The notes beneath the pieces were generated by a model. It saw only the letters and a program-made list of their open reading frames with translations. It was not told where the DNA came from and searched no databases. Positions 1-6,360 of a stretch of 36,884 nucleotides of DNA are shown here, one piece after another (within the stretch, counting starts at the first letter, position 1; each line of letters begins with the position of its first letter). The translations under genes were made by a program, and so were the position numbers. This stretch comes from an uncultured Eubacteriales bacterium (GTDB taxonomy: Bacteria; Bacillota; Clostridia; Oscillospirales; Oscillospiraceae). The stretch is from positions 1-36,884 of the forward strand of contig UQYT01000022.1 of assembly GCA_900545405.1 (NCBI GenBank). The letters run 5' to 3'.

Positions 1-150
1 CATCGTTCCATACAAGATATTTTTAACCTTTGTTTTAGAGCTGGATTTGTCATTGATGGATTTTATGAAGAATGTTTCAAAACCAACAAAGAAATTCCTA
101 TGGTAATGATAGTAAGGCTTAAGAAGGTAAAACGTGATACCTTACAATAA
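1..150 (+). CDS. C-terminal end of a class I SAM-dependent methyltransferase (partial)
   Basis: Frame 1 is open from the window edge and ends with TAA at 148-150, giving 49 residues. The piece runs RSIQDIFNLCFRAGFVIDGF and then a glutamate-rich turn, followed by a hydrophobic strand PMVMIVRLKK. This is the usual ending of small class I methyltransferases, where the last helix and the antiparallel beta-hairpin complete the Rossmann-like fold. Such genes are common cargo in Clostridial conjugative elements. Codon use is AT-rich, unlike the chromosomal genes from 703 on. The SAM-binding motifs lie outside the window, so substrate cannot be inferred; the family call is likely, the function unknown. 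Confidence 0.6.
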   Translation, partial: HRSIQDIFNLCFRAGFVIDGFYEECFKTNKEIPMVMIVRLKKVKRDTLQ

Positions 151-319
151 ATTCAAGTTTGTCGGGTAAATAGCAAAGCCAGCCGAGCCAGCGGGCGGTC
201 AAGATGAACGGGCTTCGCCCACCGTTGACAGCCCCGCCCGGTTTCGCAGTTAGGCAGTCAAGGAGCGACAGCAAGGAGTGCTGCCGCCCCGCACTATTAT
301 TCAGAGAGGGGGAATTTCC

Positions 320-400
320 ATGACAGACCAGAAAGCCTATCAAGAATATATCCAGCGCAGGTACAACGCCTCTTGCAAGGCTGTTATCCGCTGTGCCTGA
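320..400 (+). pseudogene. truncated sigma-70-like regulator gene of a conjugative element
   Basis: An ATG at 320, 9 bases after the ribosome site GAGAGGGGG (304-312), opens 26 codons starting MTDQKAYQEYIQRRYNASCK and stopping at TGA 398-400. I recognise this as the start of a sigma-70-like helix-turn-helix protein found in many Firmicutes conjugative elements, which is normally well over 100 residues. The sequence after the stop does not continue the protein in any frame, so the gene is cut short, probably where the element end was rearranged. It could also survive as a short peptide, but this is less likely. Confidence 0.55.
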
Positions 401-418
401 CAGCGTCCGTCCGTGCCG

Positions 419-444
419 GAATTATGTAGAGCTCCACATAATTC
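419..444. repeat. 26-bp palindrome inside the element end
   Basis: Nine-base arms GAATTATGT and ACATAATTC flank a GAGCTC core; only one base pair of the 13 is mismatched. It lies between the truncated sigma-like gene and the element end. It could bind a dimeric recombination or regulatory protein or form a transcript end. There is no T-run after it, so a simple terminator is unlikely. Confidence 0.6.
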
Positions 445-467
445 TGTTGTATTTCCCAGCCTTTTGT

Positions 468-485
468 GATACTATTTTGATACTA
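468..485. repeat. tandem GATACTA direct repeat near the element end
   Basis: GATACTA occurs twice, separated by TTTT, giving an 11-base period, about 100 bases before the attachment core. Tyrosine integrases of the Tn916/Tn5801 group bind short direct repeats (arm sites) in the element ends, and this arrangement would suit that. The function is inferred. Confidence 0.4.
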
Positions 486-587
486 ATAAACTTTACAGCC
501 GAAAATAGCAGGTGGAATATTAACATATTTGCGAAAGTTTTTCCTGCGAAATCACCTCAAATACACCCTACTATATCTGAATTTGCC

Positions 588-598
588 GAGTGGGAATA
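588..598 (+). other. attachment-site core GAGTGGGAATA (guaA 3'-end type)
   Basis: The 11 bases GAGTGGGAATA encode the last residues of GMP synthase (EWE plus stop) and are the known integration target of Tn5801-like elements at the 3' end of guaA. Here they are not preceded by guaA coding sequence, as expected for the distal copy made on integration. They are followed after 12 bases by a strong terminator. The sequence is seen directly; the guaA link is from knowledge of the family. Confidence 0.7.
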
Positions 599-610
599 AA
601 CCGCATGACA

Positions 611-638
611 AAGCCCCGGCCTCTTGGCCGGGGCTTTT
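611..638 (+). terminator. intrinsic terminator, probably the original guaA terminator
   Basis: An 11-bp perfect stem AAGCCCCGGCC / GGCCGGGGCTT with a TCTT loop is followed by TT. It lies 12 bases beyond the attachment core, the position expected for the terminator of the gene that owned the site. Confidence 0.8.
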
Positions 639-644
639 GCGCGC

Positions 645-674
645 TTGCGGGGGTTGGGGCGCGCGTGGTATAAT
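645..674 (+). promoter_or_regulatory. promoter for the nitrilase gene
   Basis: TTGCGG at 645-650, an 18-base spacer and a perfect TATAAT at 669-674 with an upstream TG (extended -10) lie 28 bases before the ATG at 703. Confidence 0.65.
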
Positions 675-702
675 GGCGCAACACGTTTTTTGGGGTGAGG
701 AT

Positions 703-1623
703 ATGCAAGATTTGAGGAAAAGCTGCCGCCTTGCGGTGGTGCAGGCGGCGCCGGTGATGTTTTCGGCGGCGGAGAGCACGGAGAAGGCGCTCAGGCTCAT
801 TGACGAGTGCGCCGAGGGCGGCGCGGACTTTGTGGTGTTCCCGGAGCTCTTCATCCCGGGCTACCCATACGGCATGACCTTCGGCTACACCGTGGGCAGC
901 CGCACTCAGCCGGGGCGGCGCGACTGGCTGGGCTATTACGAGAACTCTATCCTTGCCGACGGCGAGGAGATGCACGCCCTGCGCGAGGCGGCGAAGAAGG
1001 CCGGGATATACCTCAGCATAGGCTACTCCGAGCGCGACGCCGTGACCGCGACGCTCTACAACTCCAACATGCTCATCGCGCCCGACGGCACGGCGCTCAA
1101 CCACCGCAAGCTCAAGCCCACGGGCAGCGAGCGCGTGGTCTGGGGAGACGCTGACCGCGACTTCTTCCCCGTGCTGGGTACGCCCTGGGGCCCGGTGGGC
1201 AGTCTCATCTGCTGGGAGAGCTACATGCCCCTCGCGCGCGTTGCGCTCTATGAGAAGGGCGTGACCATCTACATCTCGCCCAACACGAACGACAACCCGG
1301 AGTGGCAGCACACGATACGGCACATCGCCATAGAGGGCCACTGCTATTTTGTGAACTGCAACATGTACTTCACGCGGGAGATGTACCCCGCGACGGAGAG
1401 CGCGGCGGCGGAGATAGCCGCGCTGCCGGACGTGGTGTGCCGCGGCGGGAGCTGCGTCATCGACCCCTACGGCCACGAGCTCTCCGAGCCGCTCTGGGAC
1501 CGCGAGGGCATAATCTACGCAGATCTCGACCTCAGCCGCGTCCCCGCTAGCCGCATGGAACACGACGTCTGCGGCCACTACGCGCGCCCCGACGTCCTGA
1601 AACTCACCATCCGCGACGAATAA
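703..1623 (+). CDS. nitrilase / carbon-nitrogen hydrolase family enzyme
   Basis: This 306-residue protein belongs to the nitrilase superfamily, cytosolic enzymes that split nitriles or amides through a cysteine thioester. The catalytic Glu-Lys-Cys triad is visible: E48 in VFPELFIPGYPYG, K136 in HRKLKPTGSE and C170 in SLICWESYMP. The CWE block and the length fit true nitrilases and close relatives better than the amidase or ureidopropionase branches, but the substrate cannot be read from sequence. The ATG at 703 is chosen because GGGGTGAGG ends 2 bases before it and a promoter lies just upstream; an upstream in-frame extension would run through the terminator. It stands alone between the element end and a large intergenic repeat. 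Codon use has more G-ending codons than the vor operon. Confidence 0.88.
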   Translation: MQDLRKSCRLAVVQAAPVMFSAAESTEKALRLIDECAEGGADFVVFPELFIPGYPYGMTFGYTVGSRTQPGRRDWLGYYENSILADGEEMHALREAAKKAGIYLSIGYSERDAVTATLYNSNMLIAPDGTALNHRKLKPTGSERVVWGDADRDFFPVLGTPWGPVGSLICWESYMPLARVALYEKGVTIYISPNTNDNPEWQHTIRHIAIEGHCYFVNCNMYFTREMYPATESAAAEIAALPDVVCRGGSCVIDPYGHELSEPLWDREGIIYADLDLSRVPASRMEHDVCGHYARPDVLKLTIRDE

Positions 1624-1628
1624 CCGCC

Positions 1629-2010
1629 CTGCGCGCTTCGCGCGCGAATGAAAGTTTCGTCCACCTTTTCAAAGGTGGTGGAGTCCAGAGGCAAAGCCTC
1701 TGGCCGCGCTCCGCAGAGCGCGGAATCCCCCTTGTGCTCTCATAAGCGCAGGAGGGGGGTTAAGGGGGAACCCTCGCCGGGGGTTCCCCCTGAATTTTGT
1801 TTTGGGCTTGTACGTGTGCGCCGTTTTATTGGGTGGGGGTCGATGGCCTGTCCTGCCTTTCGACCCCATTTCTTTGGTGCTTGCCCAAAGAAACGGTGTC
1901 GAGCCGCCAAAGAAAAGCGCTTTTTTACCCCGGCGGCTCCACCATTCGCGTGAGCGCTGCTGCCTCGGTGGACGGAACTCATCTTCGCCCGACTTGGGGA
2001 GGGGCTTGGT
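1629..2010 (+). repeat. dispersed 3'-of-gene repeat, copy A
   Basis: Starts 5 bases after the nitrilase stop with CTGCGCGCTTCGCGCG, then GAAAGTTTCG, a CACCTTTTCAAAGGTG hairpin, a CAGAGGCAAAGCCTCTG hairpin, a GCGCTCCGCAGAGCGC hairpin, a purine tract, a GGGGGAACCC/GGGTTCCCCC hairpin, TTTCTTTGG/CCAAAGAAA and GAGCCGCC/GGCGGCTC hairpins, and an end block CGCCCGACTTGGGGA. Copy B (27157-27530) matches it along its whole length; copies C and D match the first part. No protein is convincingly encoded. Confidence 0.85.
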
Positions 2011-2100
2011 GGTTGACCGGGCGCTCAAGTCAGCTTGACGCAGTCGGCGGGGATGTTGGGGCTTCGAGTCCGTGGGAGAGGCGGGTGGGACCGAACATGT

Positions 2101-2405
2101 CCTGTGGCGGCACCCAAAAGCGCGTTTCTTTGGGGCTCCACCCCATTTCTTTGCGCAAGAGCAAAGAAATGGGGTGGAATGGGCAGCAGGGGGTAACGAA
2201 TACAACCAAAGAAAACGGCGCACACGCACAAAGCAAATAATAAAGGGGGAAACCCCTTGATAGGGTTTCCCCCTTGGACCCCCTTCCTGATCTTATGAGA
2301 GCAATAAGGGGATTCCGCGCTCTGCGGAGCGCGGCCAGGGGCGCCGCCCCTGGCCTCTGCCGCCTTTGAAAAGGCGGGCGAAACTTTCAAACGCGCTTCG
2401 CGCAG
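2101..2405 (-). repeat. dispersed 3'-of-gene repeat, copy C (inverted, partial)
   Basis: Read on the minus strand it starts 12 bases after the stop of the alpha/beta hydrolase with CTGCGCGAAGCGCG, TTGAAAGTTTCGCCCGCC and the same hairpin order as copy A. The match fades after the AAAGAAA-GCGCTTTT block, so the last roughly 70 bases seen in A and B are missing or diverged. With copy A it forms a head-out inverted pair that fills the 793 bases between the two convergent genes; the centre 2011-2100 is unique sequence with no gene. Confidence 0.8.
2138..2177. repeat. 40-base hairpin with perfect 17-bp arms
   Basis: CCACCCCATTTCTTTGC and its exact complement GCAAAGAAATGGGGTGG are separated by six bases. 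It lies inside repeat copy C and is a longer version of the TTTCTTTGG hairpin in copies A and B. There is no T-run, so it is not a standard terminator. Confidence 0.85.
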
Positions 2406-2416
2406 AGGGGCGCGGG

Positions 2417-3388
2417 TCAGGTCAGGTACTGGCGGAAGAAGCTCTCGAGTTTATCGAAGGGGATGATGTCCTTCCGGTCGTAAAGGTCCGTATGGACGGC
2501 GCTGGGGATTATCATGAGCTCCTTATTCTCGCCGCGCAGCTTGGCGAAGGCGTCGCGGGAGAAATAGCACGAGTGCGCCTTTTCGCCGTGCACCACAAGC
2601 ACCGCGCTGCGTATCTCGTCGCTGTACTGGAGTATCGGCATGTTCAAAAACGAAAGCGCTGACGTCACGTTCCAGCCGTCGTTGGAGTTGAGCGAGCGCT
2701 CGTGATAGCCGCGCGGGGTCTTGTAGTAGGCGTAGTAGTCGCGCACGAACTCCGGCGCGTCCTCGGGCAGGGGATCCACCACGCCGCCAGCGCGGGCGTA
2801 GGTGCCGTTCTTGTAGTCCTCGGTGCGCTGGGCGTTCATAGCGACGCGCTTGGCATGCCTCGCCTCCTCGCTGTCCTCGGCGTCAAAATAACCCTTTGCC
2901 GTCACGCGGGTCATGTCGTACATCGTCATCGCCGCCGTCGCCTTGATGCGCGTGTCTATCGCCGCCGCGTTGAGCGCCATGCCGCCCCAGCCGCAGATGC
3001 CGATTATGCCGATGCGCTCCGGGTCCACGTCCGGCCGCGTTGAGAGATAGTCTACCGCAGCCTGGAAGTCCTCCGTGTTGATGTCCGGCGAGGCGACGTA
3101 CCGCGGCTCACCGCCGCTCTCGCCAGTGAACGAGGGGTCAAAGGCGATGGTCAGGAAACCGCGAATGGCCATCTCCTGCGCGTACAGCCCCGAGGACTGC
3201 TCCTTCACCGCGCCGAAGGGGCCGCACACCGCAATGGCCGCAAAGGGCCCCGTCTCCCCCTTCGGGGCGTACAGGTCCGCCGCCAGCGTTATGCCGTAGC
3301 GGTTGTGAAAGGTCACCTTCTCGTGCCGCACCCGCGCGTCCTGCGGGAAGGTTTTGTCCCATTTATCCGTCAAAGTGAGCTTTTGCAT
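2417..3388 (-). CDS. alpha/beta hydrolase, dienelactone-hydrolase-like, with cysteine nucleophile
   Basis: A 323-residue cytosolic alpha/beta hydrolase of the YcjY/dienelactone hydrolase-like group. The oxyanion region is AVCGPFGAVKEQSSG, the nucleophile elbow is GIICGWGG-like (GIGICGWGGMAL, cysteine rather than serine), the acid is probably in VVHGEKAHS, and the histidine is in IPSAVHTDLYD. The family cleaves esters, lactones or C-C bonds; the substrate here is unknown. The start has GGAGAA 8 bases upstream. It is divergent from a MerR regulator gene, and a MerR-type operator with a 19-base spacer overlaps its promoter, so it is very probably induced by the MerR ligand. A role in detoxification or use of a xenobiotic or electrophile is plausible but inferred. 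Confidence 0.82.
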   Translation of the reverse strand: MQKLTLTDKWDKTFPQDARVRHEKVTFHNRYGITLAADLYAPKGETGPFAAIAVCGPFGAVKEQSSGLYAQEMAIRGFLTIAFDPSFTGESGGEPRYVASPDINTEDFQAAVDYLSTRPDVDPERIGIIGICGWGGMALNAAAIDTRIKATAAMTMYDMTRVTAKGYFDAEDSEEARHAKRVAMNAQRTEDYKNGTYARAGGVVDPLPEDAPEFVRDYYAYYKTPRGYHERSLNSNDGWNVTSALSFLNMPILQYSDEIRSAVLVVHGEKAHSCYFSRDAFAKLRGENKELMIIPSAVHTDLYDRKDIIPFDKLESFFRQYLT

Positions 3389-3408
3389 TTTAACATTCTC
3401 CTTTACGC

Positions 3409-3437
3409 TTGACAGGTGAAGTCTGTGCTGTTATCAT
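3409..3437 (+). promoter_or_regulatory. promoter of the merR-family gene
   Basis: Perfect TTGACA (3409-3414), a 17-base spacer and TATCAT (3432-3437). It faces the hydrolase promoter and its start point falls next to the MerR operator, so autorepression is likely. Confidence 0.65.
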
Positions 3438-3438
3438 C

Positions 3439-3469
3439 ACTGTAATACCTAAAGTTGACTTCAGGTCAA
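3439..3469 (-). promoter_or_regulatory. MerR-type promoter and operator of the hydrolase gene
   Basis: On the minus strand TTGACC (3464-3469) and TACAGT (3439-3444) are 19 bases apart, the long spacing typical of MerR-activated promoters. Within it lies an inverted repeat ACCTGAAGT-CA-ACTTTAGGT (3447-3466, one mismatch), the usual MerR dimer site. Confidence 0.75.
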
Positions 3470-3502
3470 GACCTATTTGAAAGTTTTTTGGAGGCACGGG
3501 GT

Positions 3503-3943
3503 ATGTACACGATAGGCCAGGTGTCGGAGATGTTCGGCTTGCCGGTCTCGACGCTGCGGTATTACGACAAGGAGGGGCTGTTCCCGCAGATGGAGCGCGC
3601 CTCGGGGATGCGGCGCTTCGGCGAGCGGGAGATTGAGGCGCTGCGGGTCATAGAGTGCCTCAAGCGCTCGGGGCTGGAGATACGGGACATCAAGCGCTTC
3701 ATGGACTGGTGCATGGAGGGGAGCTCGACCTATCCGCAGCGGCTGGAGCTCTTTGAGACGCAGCGCGCCGCCGTGGAGGCGGAGATAGAGCGCCTGGAGC
3801 GCGTACTGGACATGCTGCGCTTCAAGTGCTGGTACTACACGGAGGCGATGCACGACGGAAACGAGGACCGCCTCGCCCGGATGCAGCCCAAGGACATGCC
3901 TGAGGACGTGCGCGGCGCGTATCTCAGGGCGCACGGGAAATAA
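3503..3943 (+). CDS. MerR family transcriptional regulator
   Basis: A 146-residue regulator starting MYTIGQVSEMFGLPVSTLRYYDKEGLFP, the classic MerR winged helix (residues 1-70), followed by a coiled-coil dimerisation helix around 80-120 (FETQRAAVEAEIERLERVLDMLRFKCWYY). The short C-terminal part has one cysteine in the helix but no CxxC metal site, which points to an organic or stress signal rather than a metal. The start at 3503 is preferred over an upstream in-frame codon because GGAGG lies 8 bases before it and the longer form would begin inside the operator. It is divergent from the alpha/beta hydrolase, which is its likely target. Confidence 0.88.
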   Translation: MYTIGQVSEMFGLPVSTLRYYDKEGLFPQMERASGMRRFGEREIEALRVIECLKRSGLEIRDIKRFMDWCMEGSSTYPQRLELFETQRAAVEAEIERLERVLDMLRFKCWYYTEAMHDGNEDRLARMQPKDMPEDVRGAYLRAHGK

Positions 3944-3947
3944 AACA

Positions 3948-3981
3948 CCGCCCGGCGGAATGCTCCGCCGGGCGGCTTTTT
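3948..3981. terminator. bidirectional terminator between merR-family gene and methionine synthase gene
   Basis: A 12-bp perfect stem CCGCCCGGCGGA / TCCGCCGGGCGG with a four-base loop is followed by CTTTTT on the plus strand and TGTTTTATT on the minus strand. It ends at the stop codon of the convergent gene. Confidence 0.85.
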
Positions 3982-6359
3982 CATTTGCATATCTCGCGGG
4001 CGTAGCGCACGGAGGCCATGGCGTCGCGGGCGTAGAAGTCGGCGCCGATCTCGCGGGCGTACTCCTCGTTGAGCACCGCGCCGCCGACCATTATCTTTAT
4101 GCCGGGTAGGCGGCTTTGCAGTAGCTTTATCGTCTCGGCCATGGAGGCGACGGTGGTGGTCATCAGTGCCGAGAGGCCGACGAGGCGCACGTCCGGGGCG
4201 TTGGCCGCCTCCAGCACAGCCTCGGGCGGGACGTCCTTGCCCAGGTCGGTGACGGAAAAGCCGTAGTTTTCAAGCAGGGTGCGCACTATGTTCTTGCCGA
4301 TGTCGTGGATGTCGCCGCGCACGGTTGCGATGACGATCCTGCCGGGGTACTCGCTGCCGCGCTCCCCCTTCATGCCGGACTTGAGCGCCTCAAAAGCCGC
4401 GCCTGCGGCCTCCGCGCTCATCAGCAGCTGCGGGAGGTAGAGCGTGCCCGCCTCGAAGCCCTTGCCCACGCGGTCAAGCGCCGGGATGAGCTCGCTGTTT
4501 ATGACCTCGAGCGGCTCCGCACCTGCGGCGACGAGGCGCTTTGCCTCGGCGGAGGCGGCGTCGGTTAGGCCCTTTTCTATGCAGCCGCCGAGGGAGATGC
4601 CCGAGGAGGCCGCCGGTTTTGGCGGTTCGGCGTTCGACTCGTGCGCGATATAGTCCTCGCACCTCGCGTCCCGCGCTGTCAGCACGGCGAAGGCGCGCCA
4701 GGCGCTCATCATTGCCGCCGAGAGCGGGTTCATTATGGCGCAATCCAGCCCGGCGCTGAGCGCCAGGGTCAGGAAGGCCGAGTTTATCTTCTCGCGCGCG
4801 GGCAGGCCGAAGCTCACGTTGGACACACCAAGGATGGTGTGCCCGCCCATGTCGTGTATGCGCCCGAGCGCCTCGAGCGTCACCTGCGCCGCCTGCGGCT
4901 CGGAGGAGACGGTGAGCGTCAGCGTGTCAATGACCACGTCCTCGCGCGCGATGCCGTACTCCGCCGCGGTGTCATATATGAGCTCGGCGCACTCGACGCG
5001 GCCCTCGGCGGTCTCGGGTATGCCGCCCTCGTCGAGCGCGAGGCCGACGACCACGCCGCCGTATTTCTTCACCAGCGGGAACACCGCGGCCATGCTCTCG
5101 GCCTTGGCGCTCACGGAGTTTATCATCGGCTTGCCGTTATAGCGCCGCATGGCGCGCTCGAGCGCGCGGGGGTCCGAGCTGTCGAGCTGCAGGGGCAGGC
5201 CGGTCACGCTCTGCAGGGCGCAGACCGCGCGCTCGAGCATCTCGGGCTCGTCCACGCCGGGAAGGCCGACGTTGACGTCCAGGATGTGCGCGCCCGCGTC
5301 CTCCTGCGCCGCGCCCTCGGCAAGGATGTAGTCCATGTTCGCGCTGCGGAGCGCCTCCTTGAGCTTGGGCTTGCCCGTCGGGTTTATGCGCTCGCCGACA
5401 ATGACGGGGGCGGGGCCTATCTCCACCGCCGTGGAGAAGGAGGAAACGACGGTGCGGCGCTTCCTCACCGCGGGCGCGAAGGGCAGGTCGCGGCACTCGC
5501 GGACGAGGGCGGCGATGTGCTCCGGCGTGGTGCCGCAGCAGCCGCCGAGGAGCTGCGCGCCGGTTTCGGCGATGGCCCTCATGCCCCGGGCGAAGTCCTC
5601 CGGGCCGAGGTCGAACACCGTCTGCCCGTCCACGGAGCGCGGCAGGCCAGCGTTCGGCGCGGCGGCGACGGGGAGGCTGGCCGCGGCGGCCAGCCGCTCG
5701 GCTATCGGCAGCATCTCCGCCGGGCCGAGGCCGCAGTTGAGGCCCAGGGCGTCCACGCCCAGGCCCTCGAGCAGCGCGGTCACGGATTCGGGCGTGCCGC
5801 CGGTGAGCAGCCGGGCCTTTTCGTCGTAGGCCGCTGTGGCGATTATTGGAAGAGCACAGTTCTCCTTTGCGGCGAGGACGGCGGCCTTGAGCTCGTAGCT
5901 GTCGCCCATCGTCTCGATGACGACGAGGTCGGCCCCGGCCTCGGAGCCGTATCTCACGATCTCGGCAAAGAGCGAGACGGCGTCCTCGAAGTCGAGGTCG
6001 CCGAGCGGCTTGAGGAGCTTGCCCGAGGGGCCGATGTCGAGGGCGACCCAGGAGCTGTCCTCACGCTTGCAGGCCCTTTGGGCGGCTTTTGCAACGTTTA
6101 CGGCGGATCTTACAACTTCCTCAAGCGAAAATTCGCCGCCCGCCGGGTACTTGAGCCGGTTGGCGCCGAAGGTGTTGGTGTATATGATGTCCGCACACGC
6201 GTCGAGGTACGCGCGGTGCAGGCTCTCTATGCGCTCCGGGTGCAGGATGTTCCAGGTCTCCGGCCGTTCGCCGGCCTTGAGGCCCATTTTTTGCAGGCTA
6301 GTGCCCGTGCCGCCGTCCAGGAACAGCCGCCTTTTGCCCAGTATTTCCCTGATGTCCAT
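3981..6359 (-). CDS. metH: B12-dependent methionine synthase lacking the reactivation domain
   Basis: A 792-residue cobalamin-dependent homocysteine methyltransferase. Order of modules: homocysteine-binding barrel (about 1-290, with FLDGGTGTSLQKMG, zinc ligands C209 in GLNCG and C274-C275 in GGCCGTTPEHI), folate-binding barrel (about 310-570, with VIVGERINPTGKPK and DVNVGLPGVDE), four-helix cap (about 590-670), and the B12-binding Rossmann domain with D683-x-H685-x2-G688 in GDIHDIGKNIV. E. coli MetH is about 1227 residues because it carries a C-terminal reactivation domain; here that part is encoded separately by the gene just upstream. The ATG at 6359 has AGGAGG 9 bases before it. Last gene of the metF operon, one base after the previous stop. 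Methylene-THF reductase supplies its methyl donor. Confidence 0.93.
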   Translation of the reverse strand: MDIREILGKRRLFLDGGTGTSLQKMGLKAGERPETWNILHPERIESLHRAYLDACADIIYTNTFGANRLKYPAGGEFSLEEVVRSAVNVAKAAQRACKREDSSWVALDIGPSGKLLKPLGDLDFEDAVSLFAEIVRYGSEAGADLVVIETMGDSYELKAAVLAAKENCALPIIATAAYDEKARLLTGGTPESVTALLEGLGVDALGLNCGLGPAEMLPIAERLAAAASLPVAAAPNAGLPRSVDGQTVFDLGPEDFARGMRAIAETGAQLLGGCCGTTPEHIAALVRECRDLPFAPAVRKRRTVVSSFSTAVEIGPAPVIVGERINPTGKPKLKEALRSANMDYILAEGAAQEDAGAHILDVNVGLPGVDEPEMLERAVCALQSVTGLPLQLDSSDPRALERAMRRYNGKPMINSVSAKAESMAAVFPLVKKYGGVVVGLALDEGGIPETAEGRVECAELIYDTAAEYGIAREDVVIDTLTLTVSSEPQAAQVTLEALGRIHDMGGHTILGVSNVSFGLPAREKINSAFLTLALSAGLDCAIMNPLSAAMMSAWRAFAVLTARDARCEDYIAHESNAEPPKPAASSGISLGGCIEKGLTDAASAEAKRLVAAGAEPLEVINSELIPALDRVGKGFEAGTLYLPQLLMSAEAAGAAFEALKSGMKGERGSEYPGRIVIATVRGDIHDIGKNIVRTLLENYGFSVTDLGKDVPPEAVLEAANAPDVRLVGLSALMTTTVASMAETIKLLQSRLPGIKIMVGGAVLNEEYAREIGADFYARDAMASVRYAREICK

Positions 6360-6360
6360 T

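Larger units (their letters stand above)
1..598. mobile_element. end of an integrative conjugative element ending at a guaA-type attachment site
   Basis: This stretch is clearly more AT-rich than the chromosome that follows. It contains the tail of a methyltransferase gene, a leader region and truncated sigma-like gene of a kind I recognise from Clostridial conjugative elements, a long palindrome, short direct repeats, and finally GAGTGGGAATA, the target sequence known for Tn5801-type elements inserted in the 3' end of guaA. The remaining body of the element and guaA itself would lie to the left of the window. Identification of the element family is from memory of family sequences; the boundary at 598 is inferred. 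Confidence 0.7.

Noticed and set aside
393..599. 68-codon frame ending EFAEWE at the attachment core
   Set aside because: It has no ribosome site and crosses the palindrome and direct repeats. The EWE ending comes from the guaA-derived attachment sequence, not from a separate gene.
1648..1953. Open frame beginning MKVS in repeat copy A, with like frames in copies B and C (27172 on, 2390 down to 2025)
   Set aside because: The frames share their first roughly 45 codons because the DNA is repeated, but then diverge into different frames after indels. Start codons vary (ATG, CTG, TTG), there are no ribosome sites, and the sequence is dominated by hairpins.
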